Positions 41,997 to 50,179 of a stretch of DNA of 64,000 nucleotides are shown here, piece after piece; within the stretch, counting starts at the first letter, position 1, and every line of letters starts with the position of its first letter. The stretch lies in assembly GCA_034519525.1 (NCBI GenBank), contig JAXHOJ010000054.1:62001-126000 (forward strand), given 5' to 3'. The position numbers and the translations under genes are program-made. Source of the DNA: Gemmobacter sp034519525 (GTDB taxonomy: Bacteria; Pseudomonadota; Alphaproteobacteria; Rhodobacterales; Rhodobacteraceae). The notes below the pieces were generated by a model, which did not search any database, was not told the DNA's origin, and was given only the letters and a program-made list of their open reading frames with translations.

Positions 41997-43340
41997 ATGG
42001 CCATATCACAGTCCAGAACTGATTTCCTGCGTCTGCGCACGCTTATCCTGCTGCGATGGGCTGCCATCACAGGGCAGATTGTCGCACTTGCCGTAGCCGA
42101 ATTCCACCTACAGATCGGGTTTCCCTTTGGCCTGTGTTACCTTGTTGTGGGCACTTCGGTCATTGCCAATCTGGTTTCGGTCTTTGTCTTTCCAGAAAAC
42201 ACCCGCCTGACCGAGCAGCAGGTTTTCTTCACACTGCTGTTCGATCTTGCGCAGCTTTCCGTGCTTCTGTTCCTGACCGGCGGGATGACCAACCCCTTCG
42301 CACTGCTGATCCTCGGGCCAGTTGCGGTTTCAGCAACGGCTTTGTCGGGGCGGGCAACGCTGATTCTGGGGGCAACAGCGGTGGTATTCGTCACTTTGCT
42401 GGCCCGGTTCAACATCGCCATGATCTTGCCGGATGGCACGCCCTTCGATGTGCCGGCGCTGTTTGCCATCGGTTTCTGGCTGGCCGTGGTGATCGGGATT
42501 GGTTTCGTGGGCAGCTATGCCCAGCGCGTGGCAAGCGAGATGCAGTCGATGCAGGATGCGCTTCTGGCCACGCAGATGGCGCTGGCACGCGAGCAGAAGC
42601 TGACCGATCTGGGCGGCGTGGTTGCGGCCGCTGCACATGAACTTGGCTCGCCTCTGGCCACCATAAAACTGGTCAGCGCCGAGCTGATGGAGGAACTGGA
42701 AGATGACCCAGATCTACATGCAGATGCGCGGCTGATCCGCGATCAGGCAGATCGCTGCCGTGATATCCTGCGATCCATGGGGCGGGCCGGCAAGGACGAC
42801 AAGCAGATGCAGCAAGCACCGCTGACCGTCGTACTGCGTGAGGCGGCGGAACCCCATATCGGCCGCGGCAAGATGGTGCATTTCACGGCGCTTCAGATGG
42901 ATGAAGATTTGCGGGAACCGCTGATCCTTCGACAACCCGAAATCATCCACGGCCTGCGCAATCTGATCCAGAATGCCGTCGACTTTGCGCATGGAACCGT
43001 CTGGGCCGAATATGGATGGACTGCGACAACGATCCGCATCCGCATCGTGGATGATGGCTCAGGGTATCCCCCGCAAATCCTGGGCCGGATCGGCGATCCC
43101 TTCATGCGCAGCCGCAAGGCACAGCCAGAATCTGCACAACGCCCGGGCTACGAGGGGATGGGACTTGGCCTTTTCATTGCCAAGACCCTGCTGGAGCGCA
43201 CTGGCGCCACCCTCGTCTTTGCCAATGCAGGCCCGGGGAATCAGCCCGACAGATCAGGGGCTATCGTCGATGTAAGCTGGCCACGGCGCAGGATCGAGGC
43301 TCCAGCGGGCGCCTTGGGAGAAAACACGCCAAACCTCTGA
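41997..43340 (+). CDS. regB: redox sensor histidine kinase RegB/PrrB
   Basis: The protein has 447 residues. Six membrane segments span residues 15-175. The ubiquinone-associated motif GGMTNPFALLILGPVAVSAT is at 95-114. The H-box is AAAHELGSPLATIKL with His214, the redox-active cysteine is Cys254 in DQADRCRDILRSM, the N-box is GLRNLIQNAVDFA, and the G-box is GMGLGLFIAKTLLERTGA. His and Cys are spaced as in R. capsulatus RegB (His225/Cys265). It senses the quinone pool and cysteine redox state and phosphorylates RegA. It is divergent from senC-regA-hvrA. Confidence 0.96.
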   Translation: MAISQSRTDFLRLRTLILLRWAAITGQIVALAVAEFHLQIGFPFGLCYLVVGTSVIANLVSVFVFPENTRLTEQQVFFTLLFDLAQLSVLLFLTGGMTNPFALLILGPVAVSATALSGRATLILGATAVVFVTLLARFNIAMILPDGTPFDVPALFAIGFWLAVVIGIGFVGSYAQRVASEMQSMQDALLATQMALAREQKLTDLGGVVAAAAHELGSPLATIKLVSAELMEELEDDPDLHADARLIRDQADRCRDILRSMGRAGKDDKQMQQAPLTVVLREAAEPHIGRGKMVHFTALQMDEDLREPLILRQPEIIHGLRNLIQNAVDFAHGTVWAEYGWTATTIRIRIVDDGSGYPPQILGRIGDPFMRSRKAQPESAQRPGYEGMGLGLFIAKTLLERTGATLVFANAGPGNQPDRSGAIVDVSWPRRRIEAPAGALGENTPNL

Positions 43341-43372
43341 GAACACTGAATCCTGTCCTGAAACGTTGAATC

Positions 43373-43393
43373 TTGACGGATAGCCGCCGTCAA
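43373..43393 (+). terminator. hairpin downstream of regB
   Basis: TTGACGG and CCGTCAA flank a 7-nt loop 33 nt after the regB stop codon. No T-run follows, so termination is only possible. Confidence 0.35.
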
Positions 43394-43405
43394 AGCGCCC
43401 AGAAT

Positions 43406-43421
43406 TTAACTCAGTGTTAAC
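43406..43421 (+). promoter_or_regulatory. CtrA-like box upstream of the PAS-protein gene
   Basis: TTAACTCAGTGTTAAC matches the alphaproteobacterial CtrA consensus TTAA-N7-TTAAC exactly, and also reads as TTAAC-N5-GTTAAC. It lies 54 bp before the 43475 start codon. The match is short, but it is in the right place for a promoter element. Confidence 0.55.
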
Positions 43422-43474
43422 CTTCTCTCCTCAGGGTTGCCTGGGGCAATGATTATGCGTTTTGGGAGAATCGG

Positions 43475-45046
43475 ATGGATATTGATCTGGCCCAGGCCGG
43501 AACGCTTTTGGTTATCTCCTTTCTTGCTGCCGCTTTCGGGGCATTTCTGCTTGCGGCACTGCATCGCAACTCTGCGCGACAACGTGAGGCAATTTTTTCA
43601 GACACCTATGGCGGAACGACGTTCCTGTTTGATGGCGAAATCCTGATCGACTCAACCCCTGCGGCACGCGCGCTTCTGGCGCTCATCGGGTTGAACGGCA
43701 CCCCATGGATGCGGCTGCAGGCTTATCTCACGCCCCGCTTCCCGGACTTCGAAACACAGCTACTGCGCCTGCAGAACGAAGGCCGCCTGATGTTGGCCAC
43801 CGGAGACGAAGCGAACCCTGCTCTGGTGCTGAAGGCAGAGTTGCGCGCGGGGTTGACGCGGATCACGCTGCTGGACCCGGAGGAGCAGACTGCTGCGCCA
43901 GGACACGATGTGCTAACCGAAAAAGCTGTGCAGGATGAGCTTGCCCAATTGCGCGATATCATGGTGCGCATCCCTTCGATCATCTGGCGCGAAGGGCCTG
44001 AAGGCGAGGTGATCTGGGCCAATTCCGCCTATCTGGATCATGCCATTGACAGGCTGAAACCTGGGCAGGATCTGTCATGGCCCCTGCCCCGTCTGTTTGA
44101 CAAGGTCGCCTCCATGCAGGGTATTTCAGGGCAACGGCTGCGCCTGACCCAAGCCGATCAGCCCGACAGCTGGTTCGACATCCTGTGCCAGGATTCCGAG
44201 GCAGGTCGGCTGTTCATTGGGCAGCCGGTCAATGCGCTGGTTCAGGCCGAAACCGCATTACGCGATTTCACACAGACCTTGACGAAGACTTTTGCCCACT
44301 TGCCCATCGGTCTGGCAATCTTTGACAGGCAGCGCCAACTGGCCCTGTTCAATCCAGCAATGCTGGATCTGTCAGGCCTGCCCCCTGATTTTCTGTCGAT
44401 GCGGCCAACCCTGTTTGCCCTGCTGGATGCAATGCGCGACCGGAACATGATACCGGAGCCGAAAGATTACCACGCCTGGCGCAAACAGATGGCAGAGATT
44501 GAAAGAGCGGCCTCCTCGGGGCATTTTGAGGAAACATGGGCGCTACCCAGCGGCCAGACTTACCGGATCATTGGCCGCCCGCATCCGAATGGCGCACTCG
44601 CGCTGATGTTTGAGGATATTTCCACCGAAGTATCCCGGATGCGGCGCTATCGCGCAGATCTGGAGTTGAGCCAATCTGTTCTTGATTCTGTCGATCAGGC
44701 TCTGGCCGTATTTTCGCCGGCCGGGCTGCTTGTCATGACGAATGCAGCCTATAATCAGCTGTGGTCACATGAACCGGCCGCAAGCCTTGGCGCGGGTTCG
44801 TTTACTGCATTATGTGATCACTGGCGCAGCCGCACAGGACCAAGCGCACTTTGGGCAGAAAGCGAACGCTTCGCTGCAGAAACAGAGGCGCGCGTTCCGG
44901 TCACCGGCGCAGTGCGCCTTCTGGATGGCAGATTGCTGGATTGTTGTTTTTCCACACTCGCCGGAGGATCAACCCTCGCCCGGTTCAAGATTGTCAGCCC
45001 TGGCGCGGAAAACACTGATGGTTCCCACGCCCTGATGCGTGCCTGA
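43475..45046 (+). CDS. membrane-anchored PAS-domain protein without kinase core
   Basis: The protein has 523 residues. One N-terminal membrane helix (LLVISFLAAAFGAFLLAAL, residues 11-29) precedes the cytoplasmic part. PAS-like modules follow near residues 150-250 (IIWREGPEGEVIWANSAYLD), 275-390 (HLPIGLAIFDRQRQLALFNPAMLDLSGL, with PNGALALMFEDIS) and 400-505 (SVDQALAVFSPAGLLVMTNAAYNQLW). There is no H-box or ATPase domain, so it is not a complete histidine kinase. It is probably a sensory scaffold, reminiscent of DivL/PAS proteins. It lies after regB and before tsaE, with a CtrA-like box upstream, which suggests a cell-cycle or redox link. Confidence 0.82.
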   Translation: MDIDLAQAGTLLVISFLAAAFGAFLLAALHRNSARQREAIFSDTYGGTTFLFDGEILIDSTPAARALLALIGLNGTPWMRLQAYLTPRFPDFETQLLRLQNEGRLMLATGDEANPALVLKAELRAGLTRITLLDPEEQTAAPGHDVLTEKAVQDELAQLRDIMVRIPSIIWREGPEGEVIWANSAYLDHAIDRLKPGQDLSWPLPRLFDKVASMQGISGQRLRLTQADQPDSWFDILCQDSEAGRLFIGQPVNALVQAETALRDFTQTLTKTFAHLPIGLAIFDRQRQLALFNPAMLDLSGLPPDFLSMRPTLFALLDAMRDRNMIPEPKDYHAWRKQMAEIERAASSGHFEETWALPSGQTYRIIGRPHPNGALALMFEDISTEVSRMRRYRADLELSQSVLDSVDQALAVFSPAGLLVMTNAAYNQLWSHEPAASLGAGSFTALCDHWRSRTGPSALWAESERFAAETEARVPVTGAVRLLDGRLLDCCFSTLAGGSTLARFKIVSPGAENTDGSHALMRA

Positions 45047-45086
45047 CAGGCTTGCAGCCAGCGCTTGGCAGGGTAAGACTGCAGGC

Positions 45087-45566
45087 ATGTCAGCAGATGC
45101 AGATCTCTCTTTTCTTCTGCCGGATGAAACGGCAACAGCCCGATTGGGCCAGTGGTTTGCACAGCGTGCAAGCGCCGGAATGGTGCTGTTGTTGTCTGGC
45201 AGTATCGGCGCGGGCAAGACGCATTTTTGTCGGGCCTTCCTGCGGGCATTGCTGGGTGAAGAGACCGATGTGCCTTCTCCCACTTTCACCTTGGTGCAAA
45301 CCTATGAAGCGCCCAGCGTCGAAATCTGGCATGCCGATCTCTATCGCCTTGGCCACCCTGATGAGGTCATCGAACTGGGTCTGGAGGCCGCTTTCCGCGA
45401 CTCGATCTGTCTTGTCGAATGGCCTGACAGGCTGGGCGATCTGACACCGCTGGATGCCATACACATCCTGATCACGACAGAGGGTGAGGGCCGCAGGGTT
45501 CGGATTGCAGCGCCCCGCGATTGCCCCCTGTTGCAGGCCCTGCGGCAAGACTGGATAGATACATGA
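45087..45566 (+). CDS. tsaE: tRNA threonylcarbamoyladenosine biosynthesis ATPase TsaE
   Basis: The protein has 159 residues. Walker A is SGSIGAGKTHF (about residue 38); VPSPTFTLVQTYE and IWHADLYRL are TsaE hallmarks, and VEWPDR is the Walker B-like region. It helps TsaB and TsaD form t6A37 in ANN-decoding tRNAs. The start at 45087 begins the family-like N-terminus. Its stop overlaps the amgK start (ATGA). Confidence 0.92.
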   Translation: MSADADLSFLLPDETATARLGQWFAQRASAGMVLLLSGSIGAGKTHFCRAFLRALLGEETDVPSPTFTLVQTYEAPSVEIWHADLYRLGHPDEVIELGLEAAFRDSICLVEWPDRLGDLTPLDAIHILITTEGEGRRVRIAAPRDCPLLQALRQDWIDT

Positions 45567-46579
45567 ACCCTCGTTCTGAATTAAAGGCGCGCTTCCTGAA
45601 TCGCGCCGGATGGGGCGATGCTGCATCCTGGTTTCTGGCAGGTGATGCTTCGGATCGAAGCTATGATCGCCTGTCGCACAGGGGCAAAACTGCGGTTCTG
45701 ATGGATGCCCCCCCCGGCAAAGGTGATGATCCTGCCGATTTTCTGCGTATCGCAAAACATCTGCACGAACTGGGGCTTTCAGCACCTGAAGTGCTGTCAG
45801 AGGATCTGGAGCATGGATTTTTGCTTCTGGAAGATCTGGGGGACGCTATCTTCGCCCGTGTTCTTTCTGCCGATCCCTTGGCCGAAAACAGGCTTTATAC
45901 GGCCGCAGCCGATGTTCTGCTGCACCTTCAAACCGCACCGGCACCAAAAGGTCTGCCCGATCTTTCTGCCAAGGATTGGGCCGATGCGGCGGCCTTCGCC
46001 CTTGATTGGTATCGCTTTGCGATAACGGGCGACAGGGTGGATACCGCAGCCTTTGTTGCGTGTCTTTCCGCACTCATCAGCCGCCACGCAGACGGCCCTC
46101 GGGTCTTGATCCTGCGGGATTACCACGCTGAAAATCTGCTTTGGCTACCGGACCGGCTGGGGCGGGCGCGTGTTGGTCTTCTGGATTTCCAACTGGGCCA
46201 GATGGGGCAGCCCGGCTATGATCTTGTGTCGCTGTTACAAGACGCGCGGCGTGATGTATCACCCATGACGGAAACCGCGATCAGTCGTCACTTTTGCACG
46301 GCGCGCGGTGATGAGGAGGCTGCCTTTCAGACCGCTTATGCCGTGCTGGGTGCCCAGCGCAGTCTCAGAATTCTGGGTATTTTCGCCCGGCTTTGCCTTC
46401 ATGCCGGAAAGCCGGGCTATCTGGCGCTGATCCCAAGGGTTTGGGGCCAGCTGCAACGCAATCTCGCGCATCCGGCTTTGGCGCCGCTGGCCAATATCTG
46501 CATGGCGCTGCTGCCCGAACCTACGCCCGAACGACTTTCAAGGATTTCTGCGCAATGCCCCACACCCCCCGCGCCCTGA
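45563..46579 (+). CDS. amgK: AmgK-type N-acetylmuramate/N-acetylglucosamine kinase
   Basis: The protein has 338 residues and an aminoglycoside-phosphotransferase fold. GDASDRSYDRL binds nucleotide near the N-terminus. LLLEDLGD, LRDYHAENLLWL (catalytic loop) and GLLDFQLGQMGQPGYDLVSLLQDARR (metal-binding Asp) are typical of AmgK. With MurU it recycles cell-wall amino sugars directly to UDP-MurNAc, bypassing de novo fosfomycin-sensitive synthesis. It is coupled to tsaE (ATGA overlap) and to murU (25-bp overlap). Confidence 0.88.
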   Translation: MNPRSELKARFLNRAGWGDAASWFLAGDASDRSYDRLSHRGKTAVLMDAPPGKGDDPADFLRIAKHLHELGLSAPEVLSEDLEHGFLLLEDLGDAIFARVLSADPLAENRLYTAAADVLLHLQTAPAPKGLPDLSAKDWADAAAFALDWYRFAITGDRVDTAAFVACLSALISRHADGPRVLILRDYHAENLLWLPDRLGRARVGLLDFQLGQMGQPGYDLVSLLQDARRDVSPMTETAISRHFCTARGDEEAAFQTAYAVLGAQRSLRILGIFARLCLHAGKPGYLALIPRVWGQLQRNLAHPALAPLANICMALLPEPTPERLSRISAQCPTPPAP

Positions 46580-47247
46580 TGCTGTTCGCGGCGGGGTTTG
46601 GCACCCGCATGGGCGCATTGACCGCCGATTGCCCGAAACCGTTGATCGCCGTGGCGGGAAAGCCGCTGATAGACCACGCACTTGCGCTGACCGAGGGGTT
46701 GGCGCTGCACCGTATCGTGGCGAATGTGCATTATCTGCCCCATAGGATCCGCGCCCATCTGGCCGGGCGGGCGCTCATCTCTGATGAAAGTGATGAAATT
46801 CTGGAAACCGGCGGTGGGTTGCGCGCCGCTTTGCCCCTGCTGGGGACTGAACCTGTTTTCACCTTGAACACCGATGCCATCTGGACGGGGCTGAACCCGC
46901 TCGCCGAACTCGCGGCAGCATGGCAACCAGAGCGGATGGATGCGCTCCTGCTGCTGCTGCCAGCCACAGAGGCACGCGGGTTTCGGGGCGCAGGGGATTT
47001 TCTGCTGGATGCAGAGGGGCGGATCAGCCGCGCCAAGGGTGCCCCGGGTCTGGCCTATCTGGGCGCACAGATCTTGAAGACTGATGGGCTCGCAGAAATT
47101 CCTGAACGTGTGTTCTCATTGAACCTGTTGTGGGATCAGGCGATTGCACGGGGGCGGGCCTATGGTCTGGTGCATCAGGGGGGCTGGTGCGATGTCGGCC
47201 GTCCTGAAGGTATTGCCGAGGCCGAGGCGATGCTGGCCGATGTTTGA
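46555..47247 (+). CDS. murU: MurU-type sugar-1-phosphate nucleotidyltransferase
   Basis: The protein has 230 residues and is a nucleotidyltransferase. The signature LMLFAAGFGTRMGALTADCPKPLIAVAGKPLIDHA (residues 8-42) binds UTP and sugar phosphate. DAIWTG carries the metal-binding Asp, and DVGRPEGIAEAEAML is at the end. It converts MurNAc-1-P to UDP-MurNAc in peptidoglycan recycling, acting after AmgK. It overlaps amgK by 25 bp and addB by 8 bp. Confidence 0.9.
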   Translation: MPHTPRALMLFAAGFGTRMGALTADCPKPLIAVAGKPLIDHALALTEGLALHRIVANVHYLPHRIRAHLAGRALISDESDEILETGGGLRAALPLLGTEPVFTLNTDAIWTGLNPLAELAAAWQPERMDALLLLLPATEARGFRGAGDFLLDAEGRISRAKGAPGLAYLGAQILKTDGLAEIPERVFSLNLLWDQAIARGRAYGLVHQGGWCDVGRPEGIAEAEAMLADV

Positions 47248-50173
47248 TCCCGCACCCCCCCGTATTTTCGCCCTGCCTTCTGGCGCAGATTTCCCGGCCG
47301 AGCTTGTGCGCGGCCTGCAAGACCGTATGCAGGGCCAGCCGCCAGAGGCCATGGCACGGGTGCAGTTGTTCGTGAACACCCAGCGGATGCGGCGCCGGAT
47401 TGTCGATCTGCTCACCGCGCAGGGGGCGATGCTGCTGCCGCGCATCCGCCTTGTTACGGATCTGGCACTGGAAGCGGCTGTCGAGGGCATCCCCGCGGCT
47501 GTCCCGCCGCTACGGCGGCGGCTGGAACTGGTGCAACTGGTGGCGCGGCTGCTGGAAGCGCAGCCAGATCTGGCGCCCCGCGCCGCGCTTTACGATCTGG
47601 CCGACAGTCTGGCGACCCTGATGGATGAAATGCAGGGTGAAGGCGTATCTCCGGAAACCATCGCAGGCCTCGATGTTTCAAACCATTCCGCCCATTGGAC
47701 ACGCACGCAGGCCTTCATGCAAATCGTGCGCCCCTTCTTTGGCAGCGATGCGGCCCCAGATCCCGAAGCGCGACAGCGTCGGGTGGTAGAGGCTTTGGCC
47801 GCCCGCTGGGCTGCCAATCCGCCACAGGCGCCGGTGATCGTCGCGGGGTCCACCGCATCACGCGGGACGACACTACGCTTCATGCAGGCGGTGGCAGCGC
47901 TGCCTCAGGGTGCATTGGTGCTGCCCGGCTATGATTTCGACATGCCCCCGCCAATCTGGCAGACCATGGCGGATTCGCTGACAGCCGAGGATCATCCGCA
48001 ATACCGCTTCCGCCGGTTGATGGAAGTGCTGGACCTGCGCCCGGATCAGATCGCGCGATGGACAGCAACCAAAGGGCCCTGCCCGGCGCGCAACCGGCTT
48101 GTGTCACTGTCCTTGCGACCGGCCCCGGTAACGGATCAATGGCTGACCGAAGGCCGGATGCTGACAGATATTCCTGCGGCCACCAAGGACATGACCCTGA
48201 TCGAGGCGGACAGCCCACGCGATGAAGCGCTGGCAATTGCCCTCATCTTGCGTGAGGCGGCAGAAGGCGATCGCGTGGCGGCCCTGATCACACCCGATCG
48301 CGGACTGACGCGGCAGGTGACGGCGGCGCTGGATCGCTGGGGCATATTGCCTGATGATTCCGCAGGTAGGCCGCTGTCGCTTTCGGCCCCGGGGCGGCTG
48401 CTCAGGCATGTGACGCGGCTGATGGGTGAGACTCTGACATCCGAGGCGCTGCTGACGCTACTGAAACATCCGCTGGTCGCCAGTGCCGCCGAGCGTGGCC
48501 CGCATCTGAAGCTGACCCGCGATCTGGAACTGCGGCTGCGCAAATACGGCCCGCCTTTCCCTGATGCCGACAGCCTGCGCCACTGGGCCGGGGTGCAGAA
48601 AGACGCGCAAGCCGCGCCTTGGGCAGAGTGGATCATTGCAACGCTTGACGGGCTGGAAACACTGGATGCGGCGCCATTGCCTGACCTGCTGACCCGACAT
48701 CTGGCGATCACCGAGGCGCTGGCCCGTGGCCCTTGGGGCGAGGACAGTGGCGAGCTATGGCTGAAACCCGCCGGCGAGGCAGCTTTGGCCGCCGTGACAA
48801 GCCTTGCCGCCGAGGCCGAGGCAGGCGGTTCCTTCCGGCTTGCCGACTACCGCAACCTGTTCGACGCGATCCTGAACCGCGGTGAGGTGCGCGACGAAGT
48901 GACGGGCCACCCACGCCTGATGATCTGGGGCACGCTGGAGGCGCGGGTGCAGGGTGCCGATCTGGTCATTCTGGGTGGGTTGAATGACGGCATCTGGCCC
49001 CAGGCCGCGCCGCCCGATCCCTGGATGAACCGCCGGATGCGCAAGGATGCCGGGCTGTTGCTGCCCGAACGCCGCATCGGGCTTTCGGCCCATGACTACC
49101 AGCAGGCCATCGGTGCCGCAGAGGTCGTCCTGACCCGAGCCCATCGCAATGCGGATGCTGAAACCGTACCCTCGCGCTGGCTGAACCGGCTGGTCAATCT
49201 GCTGGGCGGGCTGCCCGATCAGGGTGGGCCTGCGGCGCTGGCACAGATGCGGGCGCGTGGCGCGCATTGGCTGCAGCTGGCCGATGCGCTGGAACGGCCC
49301 GAAGCGCCGCAGCCCTCTGCCCGCCGGCCGGCGCCCCGCCCGCCAGTGGCGCATCGCCCGCGCGAACTGGCGCTGACGCGGGTGGCAACATTGATCCGCG
49401 ATCCTTACGCCATCTACGCACGCTATATCCTGCGGCTGAAAAAGCTCGATCCACTGCACCGCAGCCCGGATGCACGGCTGCGCGGATCGCTGCTGCACGA
49501 AATTCTGGAAACCTTCGTGAAAGAACGGCCCGAGGAAACCCGGGCCGAGGCGCGGGCCCGGCTGATCCGCATTGCAGAACGGGTGTTGCAGGCACAGGCG
49601 CCCTGGCCTGCGGCGCGGGCGCTCTGGCTGGCGCGGCTGGATCGTGCGGCGGATTTCTTTCTGGATCATGACGGCATGGAAGGCGGCGCGGCTGTAGGGA
49701 TCGAGGAAACCGGCCGGGTAAAACTCGACCCGCTGGATTTCGAGCTTTACGGGACACCGGACAGGATTGATGCCCTGCCCGATGGGCGGCTGCATATCCT
49801 GGATTACAAGACCGGCACGCCGCCCACGAAAAAACAGCAGGAACAGTTCGACAAGCAGTTGCTGCTGGCCGCTGCCATGGCCGAACGCGGCGGATTTCGC
49901 CAGCTGGGCCCGCGCGCGGTGGCGCGGATTTCCTATATCGGGCTGGGCAGCAGCCCCAAGATCGAAACCGCAGAAATGTCCGAGGCGGTCACCGGCAAGG
50001 TGTGGGAAGATCTGCATCGGCTGATCAACCGCTACCTTTTGCGCAGCACTGGGTATACCGCCCGTCGCGCCGTATTCGCCAGCCAGTTCCCCGGCGATTA
50101 CGATCACCTGGCCCGCTTCGGCGAATGGGAAATGACCGACAAGCCCGACCCGGAGAGAGTGTGGCGAAAATGA
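47240..50173 (+). CDS. addB: double-strand break repair protein AddB
   Basis: The protein has 977 residues and is an alphaproteobacterial AddB, the partner of AddA in the AddAB helicase-nuclease that loads RecA. The inactivated helicase-like part includes LFVNTQRMRRRIVDLL near residue 55, the mid region has GGLNDGIWPQAAPPDPWMNRRMRKD and RIGLSAHDYQQAIGAAEVVLTRA, and the C-terminal RecB-type nuclease motif is HILDYKTGTPPTKKQQ. The start at 47240 overlaps murU. addA follows 6 nt later. Confidence 0.93.
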   Translation: MFDPAPPRIFALPSGADFPAELVRGLQDRMQGQPPEAMARVQLFVNTQRMRRRIVDLLTAQGAMLLPRIRLVTDLALEAAVEGIPAAVPPLRRRLELVQLVARLLEAQPDLAPRAALYDLADSLATLMDEMQGEGVSPETIAGLDVSNHSAHWTRTQAFMQIVRPFFGSDAAPDPEARQRRVVEALAARWAANPPQAPVIVAGSTASRGTTLRFMQAVAALPQGALVLPGYDFDMPPPIWQTMADSLTAEDHPQYRFRRLMEVLDLRPDQIARWTATKGPCPARNRLVSLSLRPAPVTDQWLTEGRMLTDIPAATKDMTLIEADSPRDEALAIALILREAAEGDRVAALITPDRGLTRQVTAALDRWGILPDDSAGRPLSLSAPGRLLRHVTRLMGETLTSEALLTLLKHPLVASAAERGPHLKLTRDLELRLRKYGPPFPDADSLRHWAGVQKDAQAAPWAEWIIATLDGLETLDAAPLPDLLTRHLAITEALARGPWGEDSGELWLKPAGEAALAAVTSLAAEAEAGGSFRLADYRNLFDAILNRGEVRDEVTGHPRLMIWGTLEARVQGADLVILGGLNDGIWPQAAPPDPWMNRRMRKDAGLLLPERRIGLSAHDYQQAIGAAEVVLTRAHRNADAETVPSRWLNRLVNLLGGLPDQGGPAALAQMRARGAHWLQLADALERPEAPQPSARRPAPRPPVAHRPRELALTRVATLIRDPYAIYARYILRLKKLDPLHRSPDARLRGSLLHEILETFVKERPEETRAEARARLIRIAERVLQAQAPWPAARALWLARLDRAADFFLDHDGMEGGAAVGIEETGRVKLDPLDFELYGTPDRIDALPDGRLHILDYKTGTPPTKKQQEQFDKQLLLAAAMAERGGFRQLGPRAVARISYIGLGSSPKIETAEMSEAVTGKVWEDLHRLINRYLLRSTGYTARRAVFASQFPGDYDHLARFGEWEMTDKPDPERVWRK

Positions 50174-50179
50174 TGCGCG

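Noticed and set aside
43373..43393. TTGACGG repeat as a RegA or FnrL site
   Set aside because: It does not match the FnrL consensus (TTGAT-N4-ATCAA) and lies downstream of regB as a hairpin; kept only as a possible terminator.
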